Shown: positions 8,484 to 17,694, numbered from the stretch's first letter. The stretch is DNA of 45,756 nucleotides from a bacterium (GCA_021372515.1 JAJFUG010000065.1:1-45756), one strand, 5' to 3'. Notes: generated by a model from the sequence alone, not told the origin. Made by a program: numbers and translations.

Positions 8484-8511
8484 AAGATAACCCGCCCGCT
8501 CCGGGTGTCAA
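8484..8511 (-). promoter_or_regulatory. Sigma70-type promoter for the IMPase/lytic transglycosylase pair
   Basis: Read on the minus strand: TTGACA, 16 bp, TATCTT. The perfect -35 hexamer and good spacing lie about 69 bp upstream of ATG 8415. It is back-to-back with the plus-strand promoter at 8526-8554. Confidence 0.65.
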
Positions 8512-8525
8512 GCGCCACAGTCGTC

Positions 8526-8554
8526 TTGCCCGCGCCGCGCGGCGGGGCTATCTT
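8526..8554 (+). promoter_or_regulatory. Candidate promoter for the NamZ-like gene
   Basis: TTGCCC, 17 bp, TATCTT, ending 47 bp before ATG 8602. The -10 hexamer is identical to that of the divergent promoter at 8484-8511. Confidence 0.5.
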
Positions 8555-8601
8555 TGTGCAGATACACTCAGCACACAACTGTCCCTCAGACGGAGCCAGT
8601 C

Positions 8602-9828
8602 ATGAGCCTATTCAGGCTGCCGCTGTTTTTCTGCCTCAGCCTCCTTCTTTGCGCCCCCGCCTGCCAGGCCCGCCCGCGGGAGCCGCAGGCCGTCCCGGTG
8701 CTGACCGGGCTGGATGTGCTGGAGGCCGGCTCTTTCCAGGCTCTTTCCGGCAAGCGGGTGGGCCTGGTGACCAACCACACCGGCCGCGACCGCCGGGGCC
8801 GCTCGATTGTGGACCTGCTGAGCGCCGCCCCCGGGGTGAAGCTTGCGGCCCTGTTCGCACCCGAGCACGGACTGTGGGGCAAGCTGGACCGCGAGTACGG
8901 CGATTCCTCGACTGCTCAGGGCGGCCTGCCGGTCTACAGCCTGTACGGCAAAACCCGTAAACCCGAGCCGCGCTGGCTGGAGGGCCTGGACATTTTGGTG
9001 TTCGACATCCAGGACATCGGGACACGCTTCTACACCTACAGCACCACCCTGGCGCTCTGCATGCAGGCCGCGGCCGAGGCAGGCCTGGCGGTGACCGTGC
9101 TCGACCGTCCCAACCCGATCGGCGGCCTGGCCGTGGAGGGACCGGTGCTGGAAAAAGCCCTCTGCGGAAATTTCATCGCCTACTACCCCATTCCGGTGCG
9201 CCACGGCCTGACCCTGGGCGAGCTGGCTGGGCTGTACAACGCCGAATTCGGGATCGGGGCGAAATTGAGCGTGGTGAAAATGCAGGGTTGGAGGCGCGGG
9301 ATGCTCTGGGACGACACGGGGTGCAACTGGATCAACCCCTCGCCCAACATGCGCAGCCCGATGGCCGCGCTCCTGTACCCCGGGCTGGGGATCGCCGAGG
9401 CGACCAACCTCTCGGTCGGCCGCGGCACCGAGGCGCCGTTCGAGCTGTACGGCGCCCCCTGGATCACCCGGCCCGGCCTGGCCGACAGCCTTAACGCCGC
9501 GGGAGTGGACGGGGTGAGTTTCCGCGATACGACATTCACCCCAGCCGACTACGTGTTCAAGGGCCAGGCCTGCCGCGGAGTGCGTGCCACGGTGACCGGC
9601 CCGCAGCGGCTCGAAAGCCTGAAAGCCGGGCTGCTCCTGCTGGCCGTGATCGAACGGCTGTACCCGGAAAAATTCGAACTGAATAAAATAGACCTGTGGA
9701 TTGGGCGGCAGGACGTGAAAGAGCGCTTGCGGCGGGGCGAAGCGGTGGAGTCGATCATGCAGAGCTGGCAGCCCGAGCTGGAGCGTTTCAAAGCCACCCG
9801 GTTGAGATACCTTCTTTACCCCGACTGA
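8602..9828 (+). CDS. namZ: DUF1343 / NamZ-family exo-beta-N-acetylmuramidase, secreted
   Basis: This is a 408-residue protein. ATG 8602 has CGGAG 6-7 nt upstream. The N-terminus is an export signal (RLPLFFCLSLLLC, then APAC21), possibly a weak lipoprotein signal. The mature protein has the DUF1343 hallmarks: KRVGLVTNHTGRD, ALFAPEHGLWG with E88-H89, PVYSLYG, LVFDIQDIGTRFYTY and DRPNPIGG. Characterised members (NamZ, GH171) remove terminal MurNAc from peptidoglycan fragments. The EHG motif corresponds to the catalytic region. It is divergent from the IMPase and lytic transglycosylase genes, so this stretch can supply both endo- and exo-acting wall-recycling enzymes. Its last 13 bp overlap the convergent nuclease gene. 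Confidence 0.88.
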   Translation: MSLFRLPLFFCLSLLLCAPACQARPREPQAVPVLTGLDVLEAGSFQALSGKRVGLVTNHTGRDRRGRSIVDLLSAAPGVKLAALFAPEHGLWGKLDREYGDSSTAQGGLPVYSLYGKTRKPEPRWLEGLDILVFDIQDIGTRFYTYSTTLALCMQAAAEAGLAVTVLDRPNPIGGLAVEGPVLEKALCGNFIAYYPIPVRHGLTLGELAGLYNAEFGIGAKLSVVKMQGWRRGMLWDDTGCNWINPSPNMRSPMAALLYPGLGIAEATNLSVGRGTEAPFELYGAPWITRPGLADSLNAAGVDGVSFRDTTFTPADYVFKGQACRGVRATVTGPQRLESLKAGLLLLAVIERLYPEKFELNKIDLWIGRQDVKERLRRGEAVESIMQSWQPELERFKATRLRYLLYPD

Positions 9829-11336
9829 GCCTTTCCTTTCGCCACCAGTTCCTGCAGGTATTCCACCAGGCGCAGCATGGCCAAGGTGTCGAGAAGGCAG
9901 TACTGGCGCAGCTCGCTCTCCAGCCGCTCTCGCTCGGCGTCCTCGGGCGGGTTCTCCACCAGGAGATAGTGGACCGCCCCGGCGGTGACGCCGTTGTTCA
10001 CGGGCAGAGCCTCGTAGCTCATGCCCGGCAGGAGCGCGGGCAGGACGTTCTTGATCGAGAACGAGCCGCACATGCCGGGATGGTAGACATTGTTCTGCAC
10101 CACGGCGCAGAGGTCCCAAAGCCTGCGGCGCAGGCTCTCGACCGGACCGGCCAGCTCCGGGAACATCACGGCCGCCTCTTTCAGACGGTCCGATTCGAAA
10201 TCCTTGTTGTAGACCACCACACTGCCCTCCAACCCGGCTGTCGCCTGCACCAGCGAGCGGATAAAACCCTCGCGCGGGTCTCCCGGACCACAGTCCAGGA
10301 ACTCGACATGCCGCGGCTGTTGCCCGGGGGCCGCCTGGATATGCAGCGACCACTGGAACGGCAGCGGGTCGAACGGGTGCATCCCGGCAAAGCGCGGCAG
10401 GGCCGGGCTCGAGGCCTCGAAATCCACGAACAGCAGCGGGTAGCGCAGGACTTTCAGTTCGGAGGCCAGCCCCGGCTCGAACACCGTCCCGCCGTTCTGG
10501 CAACTCAACCGGGCACGCCGCTGGCGCGGGTTGAGGGGGAAGTCGGCCGGGATGTCGCGGATACCGGCTATCCCCATCCCGGCCAACTGCTCCAGCAGCT
10601 CGGGCGGGGTTTCGGGCAGGCAGCCGAGGCTGTCAGAGCCGGAGGGCCCGGCTTGGCAGCAATCGAAAAAGTCGCAGCGGGAGGAGCGCTGGCACTGCGG
10701 GCCGACTGACACCACGGGTGGCTCGGGGGCCTCAAGGATTTCGCGGATGCGGGGCAGCTCGCGCAGAAGGCGCTCCTCGCTGGGCGGCAGGGCCTCGCTC
10801 ACCTCGCGAATGGAAAAAAGGCCACACAGGTCGTAGTCGCCGCCGGAGAAGACATAGCCCCGGTTGAGGTGCATCACCATGAAACCGTCCAGGCGAAGGC
10901 CGCAGGCGCCGAGCACGTGCTTGATCAGGGCCAGCTCGTTGAGGTTGTTCTCCTTGAGCGAGGCCGAGGACTTGACCAGCCGCACCCGCCAGACGCCGTC
11001 CTCCAGCCGCTCCAGGATATCGGCCCGCACGAAGATGCCGCCGCTTTCGAACGCCCCGTCGAATATGACCCGCAGCGACGGGTCGGCCAGGGCGCGGGCG
11101 GTCTCCTCGACCGCGACAGCCTCACCGCCCGGGCCGCCCCAGGGCGCGCTCCAGGACTCACCAGGGTTTGTGCCCACCGAGCGGCGGGCCAGCTCGCCCA
11201 CGCGACGGGTCTGCGCGCTGAACATGCGCGCGGCCAGGTCGGGGCCGCTTTCGCGCGGCTGGCCGTGCAACTGGTAGTACATTTTTTTCGGGCAGCGCAG
11301 GGCGGACAGGTAGGCGGAACGGGTCAATCGCATCAT
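9816..11336 (-). CDS. Cas4/RecB-like domain fused to DUF2779 RNase H-fold exonuclease
   Basis: The protein has 506 residues and two nuclease-type modules. The N-terminal half resembles the TM0106/Cas4-like RecB group. It has C15 near the start and C215, C221, C226 and C227 later, which could hold a 4Fe-4S cluster. The PD-(D/E)xK core is represented by RAD (D106) and VKSS (K122). The acidic residue expected two before the lysine is leucine (RLVKSS), so this site may be inactive. The C-terminal half is DUF2779: LLFVDFEASSP carries the D-x-E pair, VVVYNKDFESDRL and GSFSIKNVLPAL follow, and QYCLLDTLAM closes a DEDD-type site. The role is probably DNA or RNA end processing. Two adjacent ATGs (11336 and 11333) are possible starts with a weak ribosome site. 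Confidence 0.8.
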   Translation of the reverse strand: MMRLTRSAYLSALRCPKKMYYQLHGQPRESGPDLAARMFSAQTRRVGELARRSVGTNPGESWSAPWGGPGGEAVAVEETARALADPSLRVIFDGAFESGGIFVRADILERLEDGVWRVRLVKSSASLKENNLNELALIKHVLGACGLRLDGFMVMHLNRGYVFSGGDYDLCGLFSIREVSEALPPSEERLLRELPRIREILEAPEPPVVSVGPQCQRSSRCDFFDCCQAGPSGSDSLGCLPETPPELLEQLAGMGIAGIRDIPADFPLNPRQRRARLSCQNGGTVFEPGLASELKVLRYPLLFVDFEASSPALPRFAGMHPFDPLPFQWSLHIQAAPGQQPRHVEFLDCGPGDPREGFIRSLVQATAGLEGSVVVYNKDFESDRLKEAAVMFPELAGPVESLRRRLWDLCAVVQNNVYHPGMCGSFSIKNVLPALLPGMSYEALPVNNGVTAGAVHYLLVENPPEDAERERLESELRQYCLLDTLAMLRLVEYLQELVAKGKAQSG

Positions 11337-11389
11337 CGGCTCGGGCGGCTCTCGGACTGAGTGGGCTCAACTGAACGGCATTGAATGAC

Positions 11390-11418
11390 AAAATAAGTCG
11401 CCGGGAGCAATAATTCAA
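11390..11418 (-). promoter_or_regulatory. Candidate promoter for the Cas4-like/DUF2779 gene
   Basis: Read on the minus strand: TTGAAT, 17 bp, TATTTT, about 54 bp upstream of the start codon. Each hexamer matches consensus at four of six. Confidence 0.35.
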
Positions 11419-11584
11419 CCGGCTTGGCATACCATTTCCCGCTGCCAGGATGATATGCAGATAGCGTCGAAAACCGTCGCAAAAAAACGAGACCGGGGCT
11501 GGCGCTTGGGACGGTGCAAAGGGAGCGTAGCCTGAACGATCCGGCGAAGGCTTCACTTGCGGAGATAAACACTCAGGTGAGGCT

Positions 11585-11950
11585 TCAGTCGAGCAGCATG
11601 ATCTTGTCCAGCTTTTTCACCAGATCGTCGTAATTCACCGGCTTGAGCACGTAATCGGTCACTCCGGACTGAATGGCTTTCTTGACCGCCGACTCGTCGC
11701 TCTCCACTGTCACCATGATCACCGGTACTTTCTTCATCTTGTCGTACTGGCGCAGTTGGCGGCAGGTCTCGAACCCGTCGATTCCCGGCATGCGTACATC
11801 CAGCAGTATTACGTCCGGACGCACAGCCAGAGCGAGCTTGATCCCGGCCTCACCGTTCTCGGCCTGAAAAAGTTCGAACCCGTAAGTCTTGAGCCGGGTC
11901 TCCATGCTCGTGCGCATGAACTTGCTGTCGTCGATTATCAGGATCTTCAT
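11585..11950 (-). CDS. Single-domain response regulator (CheY-like receiver)
   Basis: This 121-residue protein is one receiver domain and nothing else. It has the acidic pair D7-D8, phospho-acceptor D51 (ILLDVRMPG), T81 (MVTVESD) and K103 (YVLKPV). With no output domain it must act by protein contact or by passing phosphate on. GGGGGTCA lies just before ATG 11950. It is the last gene of the operon with the hybrid kinase (42 bp gap), YfiR-like and TonB-receptor genes, and is the natural diffusible output of that kinase. Confidence 0.93.
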   Translation of the reverse strand: MKILIIDDSKFMRTSMETRLKTYGFELFQAENGEAGIKLALAVRPDVILLDVRMPGIDGFETCRQLRQYDKMKKVPVIMVTVESDESAVKKAIQSGVTDYVLKPVNYDDLVKKLDKIMLLD

Positions 11951-11992
11951 TCTGACCCCCTTTCTTCTCTCTCCCTTGCCGGTACACTGCTA

Positions 11993-14815
11993 TCATGCCT
12001 TTGAGGCCGGATTGTAGTCGCACTGCTCCAGCCACGAACGGAGATGCTCGAATTCACGTTCCAGCGTGGGCAGCAGCTCGCGCGCGCACTCAAGGTCTGA
12101 GGCCTTGACCGCCGCATGCAGAGCGCGGCAGGCCCGGTTGAGCGGCAACGCCCCCACTGTGGCGCTGGACCCCATCAGGCTGTGCGTGTGCTCCGAGGCG
12201 TCAGTCAGCCGGCCCTCCCGCAGCAGCGCGACCAGCGCCGCCAGCTCGGCGGAGGCATCCTCGATGAAGCTTTCGAGTAGGGGCCTAAGTTTCTCCGGCT
12301 CCAGGCCCGAGAACAGTGCGGCTCCATTGACCGCCAGCGGCGGTGCGGCTGCCGGGCCGGGCGACAGGTCCTCCTCCGCTCTTTTCTCCCCCCCGGCCGC
12401 AGTCGCCTGCGCGCGGGCAGTCTGACGGGAACCCGGGGCCCAGCGTTCGAGCACTCGGCGCAGTTCGGCCGGGCGCAGCGGCTTGCCCACGTGGTCGTCC
12501 ATCCCGCTGGACAGGCAACGCTCCCGGTCTGCCTGCAGCGCGCTGGCGGTGACCGCGATGATCGGCAGGTGCGCGCTCTGTGCGCCCTCCAGACGGCGTA
12601 TCTCGGCCGCCGCCTCCAGCCCGTCCAGCTCCGGCATCTGGCAGTCCATCAGCACCAGGTCGTAGTTGTTCCGCTGGGACATATCCACCGCCTGGCGTCC
12701 GTTTTCGGCCAGGTCCACCCGGCAACCCAGCTTGCCTAACATCCAGAGGGCCACTTTCTGGTTCACCCGGTTGTCCTCAGCCAGCAGCACCCGGGCGGCA
12801 TAGCCCACCCGGCCGAAATCGCCGGCGAGCTGGACCAGTCCGGAGAGCGGCTTCTCATGGCGTTCCGGGTCGATCCGTCCACCCGAGCCGAGTTCCCAGG
12901 CGATCACCAGGGCGTCGAGCAGCTTGCTCGCCCCGACCGGACGGGTGATGAAAGCCGAGTACCCGGCCCGGGCCATCTTGCCCACCTGCTCCGGGCTGCG
13001 GACCACCGCGATCAGAGCCGGCCGCCGCGCCCCGATGCTTTCGCGCAACTGCTCGATGCGGTGCGCCAGCTCCACCGCGCCCTCGGCCGGGAGCTCACTG
13101 TCCGCGATCACCAGCGAGCTGGGCTGGCCGCCCGAGGCGGCGCACCGTTCCAGTTGATCGAGCGCCGACTCGACCGAATCGGCGACACTCACCTCCAGTC
13201 CCATCTGCTCGATCAGGGGCATCAGCACCAGCCGCTCGGTCCCATCCGGCAGCACGACCAGCAGGTGCAGCCCGGCCAGGCGCGACAAGGTCTGGGGGTC
13301 CATGTTCTCCCGGCTGAGCACCGGCAGCTCCAGCTCGAACCAGAACCGCGTGCCCCGTCCGAGCTCGCTGTCCACCCCGATGCGGCCGTGCATCAGCTCG
13401 ACAAGCTGGCGGCTGATGGCCAGGCCCAGGCCGGTCCCGCCGAAACGACGGCGGTTGGAGGAATCGACTTGGGTGAACTTGTCGAAAATCGTCGAAAGCT
13501 TGTCCTCAGGGATGCCGATCCCTGTGTCGGCGACCGAGAAGAACAGCCGGACATTGCCCCGCTCGCCTTCCACCGCGCTCACCGCCAGGGTGACCGATCC
13601 GCGCAGGGTGAATTTCACCGCGTTGCCCAGCAGGTTCATCAGTATCTGACGGATACGCCAGGGATCGCCCAGCAGGTGGTTGGGCACCTCGGGCGCCACC
13701 GAGCTGACCAGTTCCACTCCCTTTTCCCGGGCCGGGCGGCCGAACAGGTCCATAACCTCCTCGATCACCGAGCTGAGGGCGAAGGGGACATACTCGATCT
13801 TCAGCTTGCCGGCCTCGATCTTGGAATAGTCGAGCAGGTCGTTGATAATGTAGAGCAGCGACTCCACCGACACCCGGGCCGTCTCCACATACTCACGCTG
13901 CTCGGGGTTGAGCGACGTGTCGAGAAGCAGGATCGATGAGCCCACCACCCCGTTGAGCGGGGTGCGTATCTCGTGGCTGATATTGGCCAGGAACTCGCTC
14001 TTGGCCCGGTTGGCCGCCTCGGCTTTCTCCTCGGCCCGCTTGCGCTCGATTATCTCCAGGCGCAGCTCGACGGTGCGCTCCTCCACCTCCTGCTCGAGCA
14101 TGCGATTCATGTTGCCCAGCTTGGCGTAGGCGATCTCCAGGTTGGCGGCCATGGAGTTCAGGGCCAGGGACAGATGGCCGATCTCATCCGCGCTGACCGA
14201 GGGGGCGCGCTGAGACAGGTCGCCGCTGGCGATCTGGCGGACTGTCTCCACCAGCTCGGACAGGGGCTTGGTCACGGCCCAGCTGATAACGAGCACAGCC
14301 CCCATACCGAGCAGGAAAATGGCCAGGCTGACCAGGGCCACCGTGGTCCGGCTGCGCGCGATTTCCAGGTGCAGCTTGTCCAGGCTCAACCCGAGGTACA
14401 GCCGTCCGATCACCCGCCCGCCCGACTCGATCTCGCTGACCGTGCGGCAGTAGTCGCCGCGGATCACCACCTCGTCCGGCCGGGTGGGTATCAGGTAGGC
14501 GGCCGCGAACGCCCGGGTGCTGTCCACGGCGGCGAACATCTCGCCGTGCTCGTCCAGCACCATCACGTAGGCCAGGTCATCCACCCGCCGCGCCCCCTCC
14601 AGCCCCTCCCGCACCGCCTCACGGTCGTTGAAAAGCAGGGCGGGCCCCACGCTGAAAGCCGCCATGCGGGCCAGCCCCACCGCCTTGCGCCCCACCGACT
14701 CCATCGCCTGCGCCTCGATCCGCCCCGGCACGTAAAGGTAGTAGAACACCGAGATGGCGGCGATCAGCACCGTGATGACCGCGGCGAATTTCATCCTGAG
14801 GGAATTGCGCAACAT
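11993..14815 (-). CDS. Hybrid sensor histidine kinase (BarA-like: TM-sensor-TM-HAMP-HisKA-HATPase-REC-REC-HPt)
   Basis: The 940-residue inner-membrane kinase has a first membrane helix (10-29), a periplasmic sensor of about 125 residues, a second helix (158-180), HAMP and a coiled coil. HisKA follows with H281 ([11 protein letters not shown]), then the HATPase with [18 protein letters not shown] and [10 protein letters not shown] boxes. A degenerate receiver spans about 510-630 (IADSELP). An intact receiver follows ([30 protein letters not shown]), then a C-terminal HPt domain. In the HPt the phospho-histidine is present ([10 protein letters not shown]), but the usual following lysine is methionine. 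GGAGA precedes ATG 14815. The YfiR-like gene just upstream is a likely periplasmic partner of the sensor domain, by analogy with YfiN control by YfiR. Confidence 0.93.
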   Translation of the reverse strand: MLRNSLRMKFAAVITVLIAAISVFYYLYVPGRIEAQAMESVGRKAVGLARMAAFSVGPALLFNDREAVREGLEGARRVDDLAYVMVLDEHGEMFAAVDSTRAFAAAYLIPTRPDEVVIRGDYCRTVSEIESGGRVIGRLYLGLSLDKLHLEIARSRTTVALVSLAIFLLGMGAVLVISWAVTKPLSELVETVRQIASGDLSQRAPSVSADEIGHLSLALNSMAANLEIAYAKLGNMNRMLEQEVEERTVELRLEIIERKRAEEKAEAANRAKSEFLANISHEIRTPLNGVVGSSILLLDTSLNPEQREYVETARVSVESLLYIINDLLDYSKIEAGKLKIEYVPFALSSVIEEVMDLFGRPAREKGVELVSSVAPEVPNHLLGDPWRIRQILMNLLGNAVKFTLRGSVTLAVSAVEGERGNVRLFFSVADTGIGIPEDKLSTIFDKFTQVDSSNRRRFGGTGLGLAISRQLVELMHGRIGVDSELGRGTRFWFELELPVLSRENMDPQTLSRLAGLHLLVVLPDGTERLVLMPLIEQMGLEVSVADSVESALDQLERCAASGGQPSSLVIADSELPAEGAVELAHRIEQLRESIGARRPALIAVVRSPEQVGKMARAGYSAFITRPVGASKLLDALVIAWELGSGGRIDPERHEKPLSGLVQLAGDFGRVGYAARVLLAEDNRVNQKVALWMLGKLGCRVDLAENGRQAVDMSQRNNYDLVLMDCQMPELDGLEAAAEIRRLEGAQSAHLPIIAVTASALQADRERCLSSGMDDHVGKPLRPAELRRVLERWAPGSRQTARAQATAAGGEKRAEEDLSPGPAAAPPLAVNGAALFSGLEPEKLRPLLESFIEDASAELAALVALLREGRLTDASEHTHSLMGSSATVGALPLNRACRALHAAVKASDLECARELLPTLEREFEHLRSWLEQCDYNPASKA

Positions 14816-14865
14816 GTTCTTTCTCCGTCCCCCACTGCTGAACTACAGGAGCCCGGGTGCGGGTC

Positions 14866-15447
14866 TCACTGCACCACCCGGGCCAGCTTGAGCAACTGCG
14901 AGCTGAAATCCGCCCCATCCTCCCGGGCGGCCCGTATGTTGATCAGGATTTCGGGCCGGTCCCGATTCTGGCCGATCCCCACGGCCAGCCCCTGGCCGCA
15001 GTACTCGGGCACCCCGGTCACGCTGACAATACCCCGGCTGCGGCACAACTCGCCGATCGTCCGGATGTCAAAGGCGCGCAGCGGTGCAACATAGAGGATA
15101 TCCACCCCGCGCTGCGAGACGGCCTCATCCAGTTTTTCACGATATATATCGATCGGCGCCAGGGCCAGGGGGAGACCTTTGACCAAGGGCGTTCCCAGAC
15201 TCCGGTACACCCGTTCGATCTGCTCGCAGACCAGCAGGGAATTGCGGAACGGCTCCTGGTAGACAATCCCCAGGCGCAGGCTGTCACCGCCGCGGGAGGC
15301 GAGGTTGCGGTTGAATGTGATGACTTTGAGCAGGAGGTTGAGCTGCAGGTCCACCGGGACAGGCATATCCTGGGCCGGACAGAGATCGGCGGACAGCCAG
15401 GCTGTCGACAGCAGCAGACTCAGAAGGATGATGGGCATCCTTTTCAT
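14866..15447 (-). CDS. YfiR-like (DUF4154) periplasmic protein
   Basis: This is a 193-residue exported protein with a signal peptide (KRMPIILLSLLLSTAWLSA). The mature domain matches the YfiR/DUF4154 pattern: SLRLGIVYQEPFRNS, ILYVAPLRAFD, IVSVTGVPEYCGQG, LAVGIGQ, then RPEILINIRAARE and the closing SSQLLKLARVV. YfiR of Pseudomonas is a periplasmic repressor of the diguanylate cyclase YfiN and responds to envelope redox state. Here the gene lies between a TonB-receptor gene (46 bp) and a hybrid kinase gene (50 bp). It may tie receptor state to kinase sensor state. A GGAG lies rather far (12 nt) from ATG 15447, and a second ATG at 15438 could be used instead. Confidence 0.85.
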   Translation of the reverse strand: MKRMPIILLSLLLSTAWLSADLCPAQDMPVPVDLQLNLLLKVITFNRNLASRGGDSLRLGIVYQEPFRNSLLVCEQIERVYRSLGTPLVKGLPLALAPIDIYREKLDEAVSQRGVDILYVAPLRAFDIRTIGELCRSRGIVSVTGVPEYCGQGLAVGIGQNRDRPEILINIRAAREDGADFSSQLLKLARVVQ

Positions 15448-15493
15448 GGCAGTCCGGTCTCCACTCTACGGGCGGCGGATTAAACCACTTCGC

Positions 15494-17461
15494 TCAGAAC
15501 CAGCATTCCAGCCTCAGTTGCACCGTCCGTCCGTTCTGCGGCACCACGGCCTGAAGAAGCGGAAGCCCGGCCGGATAGTCGTAGCGGCTGTCGAACAGGT
15601 TCCGCACCTTGAAAGCCAGTCGCAGGCGGTCCGGTACGATCTCGCCGGCCAGGTTCAGGTCGAACAGGGTGAACGCGTCCGCAGTCACACCCTTGTCGGA
15701 GCGGCGCGAGGAGGAATAGCGGCATTGAAGCGCCGCGCTGAGGCCATGGGGCAGAGAGGCGCTGGCCCCGGCCTGCACGAGGTTGCGCGGCGAGTTGGGC
15801 AGCCTGTACCCGTTGGTGCGGTTGCGCGGCAACTGGTAGGCATAGTTGAGATACACCCCGTACCTGGAGGCGAAATCGGCTTTCAGGCCGGTCTCGATCC
15901 CACGCGCGCGCAGACGGCCGGCGTTGACGAAATGGCTCAGTTGATCCTCCGAAGCCTCCACCTGCTCGATAAAATCGCGCATGGAGTTGTCGTAGAACGA
16001 GAGCGTGCCGTGCAAGCTCGCGGCCAGACGGCTTTCCAGCACCAGCTCGAAGGTCTGGATTTTCTCGGGCTTGAGGTTCGGGTTCCCCTGGGCGATGGAC
16101 GGTGCGTCGTAGAACACCTCGTTCACATTGGGCGCCCGGAAAGCCTCGCCATAGAGCAGCTTCACCGAGCTTCCCCGCGCGGCCGCCCACACCAGGGCCG
16201 CCCGCGGCACGGTGGAGTTGCTGCGCGAGGCGTACTTGTCGTGGCGCAGGCCCAGGGTCAGCAGCAGATTCGTCCGCAACTGGAGCTCTTCCTCCAGGTA
16301 GGCCGACCAGGTGTGGAAAGGATGGTCCTGGTCGAAATAGACCTTATCCGGACCCCAGGAACGGAAGAAAGCCCGCGGGTGTTTCTGGAACTCGGCCCCG
16401 GCGATCAGGCGCAGGTAGGGCTTCGGGTCCCACAGATAGCGGACCTCGGAGCCGTAATGGTTCTCGGCGAATTTCTCCTGCCCGATCACTCCGTCGAAAA
16501 AGTAATGCCCACGCTGGCCGTAATGGTCGACATAGGTCCGCAGCATCAGCTCGTGCCCGGAACTCAGCCGGTGCTCGTACTTGAGCTCGGTCAGCTTGTA
16601 TTCTTCCAGGAAAGAGGTGGCTGGGATGTTGAAATCGATGCCCCAGGGCGAGGTGGGCACCCCTTTCTTACGGGTGCCGAGGAAACCCAGGAAACTGAAA
16701 TCACCCCAGGCGGCGGTGGCCAGCAGGCTGCGCTGACGCTCCCAGTCGCAGTCCCGTGCCACGCCGTTGTTGGTCTGCGGGCTGTCGTACTCCGGGAAAT
16801 AGAGGTCGGCGCCGTCGGCGCGGGTCACCCGGCCGGACAGGCTCACATCCAGGCCGTTCGAGAAAAGACGGCCCGCGGTGAGCCCGGCTGTCCGGCGGCC
16901 GTAGCTGCCCAGCTCGCCATAGGCCTTCATCCCGTTGACCGCGGCCCCGTCGCGCGTTATCACGTTGATCACCGCGAACATGGCGCTGGTGCCGTAGAGC
17001 ACCGAGCCCGGCCCGCGTACGATCTCGATCCGCTCGACCGCATCCAGGTTCAGCCCCAGATCGTCCCCGTAGTACGAGGAGCCGAAATAGCTCTCGTTCA
17101 TGGTGTGGCCGTTGATCATCAGCAGCAGGCGGTTGTTGTTGTCGGCCGTGCGGTTGAAACCGCGCGTGCCGATGTAATCGAGCAGGCGGTCGTTGGTGGA
17201 ATAGAAGCCGCGGACATTTTCCAGCACCTCGGTCAGGGTGCGGTAGCCGAAACGGGCAATCTCCTCCGCGGTGACAATGGTCACCGCGGCCGGGGCCTCG
17301 CCCGCGGTCTGCTCGTACTTGGAGGCCGTGCTGATACGCACCTCCAGCAACGAGTCGAGGTCGGTCAGCCCCGGGACCGCCTCCTGTGACGTCGCCGGCG
17401 AGGATAAAGCACTGGAGATAAAGACAACAAGGCCGATTGCCGCCAGGCGTAGCGGTTGCAC
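15494..17461 (-). CDS. TonB-dependent outer-membrane receptor
   Basis: The 655-residue protein starts at GTG 17461 with GGAG 7 nt upstream. A signal peptide (ending PATSQ) is followed by a plug domain (EAPAAVTIVTAEEIARFG, ENVRGFYS, IGTRGFN, LLLMINGHTMNE, ERIEIVRGPGSVLYGTSAM). A 22-strand type beta barrel follows and ends in LRLECWF with a terminal aromatic residue, the usual BAM signal. The length is typical of vitamin B12/siderophore-class receptors. A segment like a TonB box (SLLEVRISTAS) lies near the mature start. It heads the operon with YfiR-like, hybrid kinase and response regulator genes, so it may work as a transducer as well as a transporter. The ligand is unknown. Confidence 0.92.
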   Translation of the reverse strand: MQPLRLAAIGLVVFISSALSSPATSQEAVPGLTDLDSLLEVRISTASKYEQTAGEAPAAVTIVTAEEIARFGYRTLTEVLENVRGFYSTNDRLLDYIGTRGFNRTADNNNRLLLMINGHTMNESYFGSSYYGDDLGLNLDAVERIEIVRGPGSVLYGTSAMFAVINVITRDGAAVNGMKAYGELGSYGRRTAGLTAGRLFSNGLDVSLSGRVTRADGADLYFPEYDSPQTNNGVARDCDWERQRSLLATAAWGDFSFLGFLGTRKKGVPTSPWGIDFNIPATSFLEEYKLTELKYEHRLSSGHELMLRTYVDHYGQRGHYFFDGVIGQEKFAENHYGSEVRYLWDPKPYLRLIAGAEFQKHPRAFFRSWGPDKVYFDQDHPFHTWSAYLEEELQLRTNLLLTLGLRHDKYASRSNSTVPRAALVWAAARGSSVKLLYGEAFRAPNVNEVFYDAPSIAQGNPNLKPEKIQTFELVLESRLAASLHGTLSFYDNSMRDFIEQVEASEDQLSHFVNAGRLRARGIETGLKADFASRYGVYLNYAYQLPRNRTNGYRLPNSPRNLVQAGASASLPHGLSAALQCRYSSSRRSDKGVTADAFTLFDLNLAGEIVPDRLRLAFKVRNLFDSRYDYPAGLPLLQAVVPQNGRTVQLRLECWF

Positions 17462-17492
17462 GAGGAGTCTCCAGATGATTATGAAAACCGGA

Positions 17493-17521
17493 ATTAAAAG
17501 GCTGGTATATCAATCTAACAA
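17493..17521 (-). promoter_or_regulatory. Candidate promoter for the TonB-receptor signalling operon
   Basis: Read on the minus strand: TTGTTA, 17 bp, TTTAAT, leaving about 25 nt of leader that contains the GGAG before GTG 17461. It lies in an AT-rich stretch. Confidence 0.4.
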
Positions 17522-17627
17522 ATAATCTGTGTCCAAAGAAGGCTTTCGAGCCCTTTGACACTTAAATGGCAATCTTTTTTTCGCGCTTGTTTTCCATCCC
17601 CGCGGTTTGCGGACACAGGCCGGCCTC

Positions 17628-17665
17628 AAAAAATAAAAACGCCGCCCTCCAGTCCGGAGGGCGGC
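17628..17665 (-). terminator. Intrinsic terminator after the Gfo/Idh/MocA gene
   Basis: A perfect 10-bp stem (GCCGCCCTCC and its complement) with a 5-nt loop is followed on the minus strand by GTTTTTATTTTTTG. It sits about 30 bp past the oxidoreductase stop codon and isolates it from the TonB-receptor operon. Confidence 0.88.
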
Positions 17666-17694
17666 GGCTTATCAAAACAGGCGGGCCGGATGGA

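Noticed and set aside
8608-10503. A 631-codon minus-strand frame spanning the NamZ-like gene and part of the nuclease gene
   Set aside because: It crosses two well-supported genes in other frames and has no domain signal.
15305-17389. A 694-codon open frame on the plus strand opposite the TonB receptor
   Set aside because: The minus strand carries an unmistakable plug and barrel. The opposite translation is low-complexity antisense with no ribosome site.
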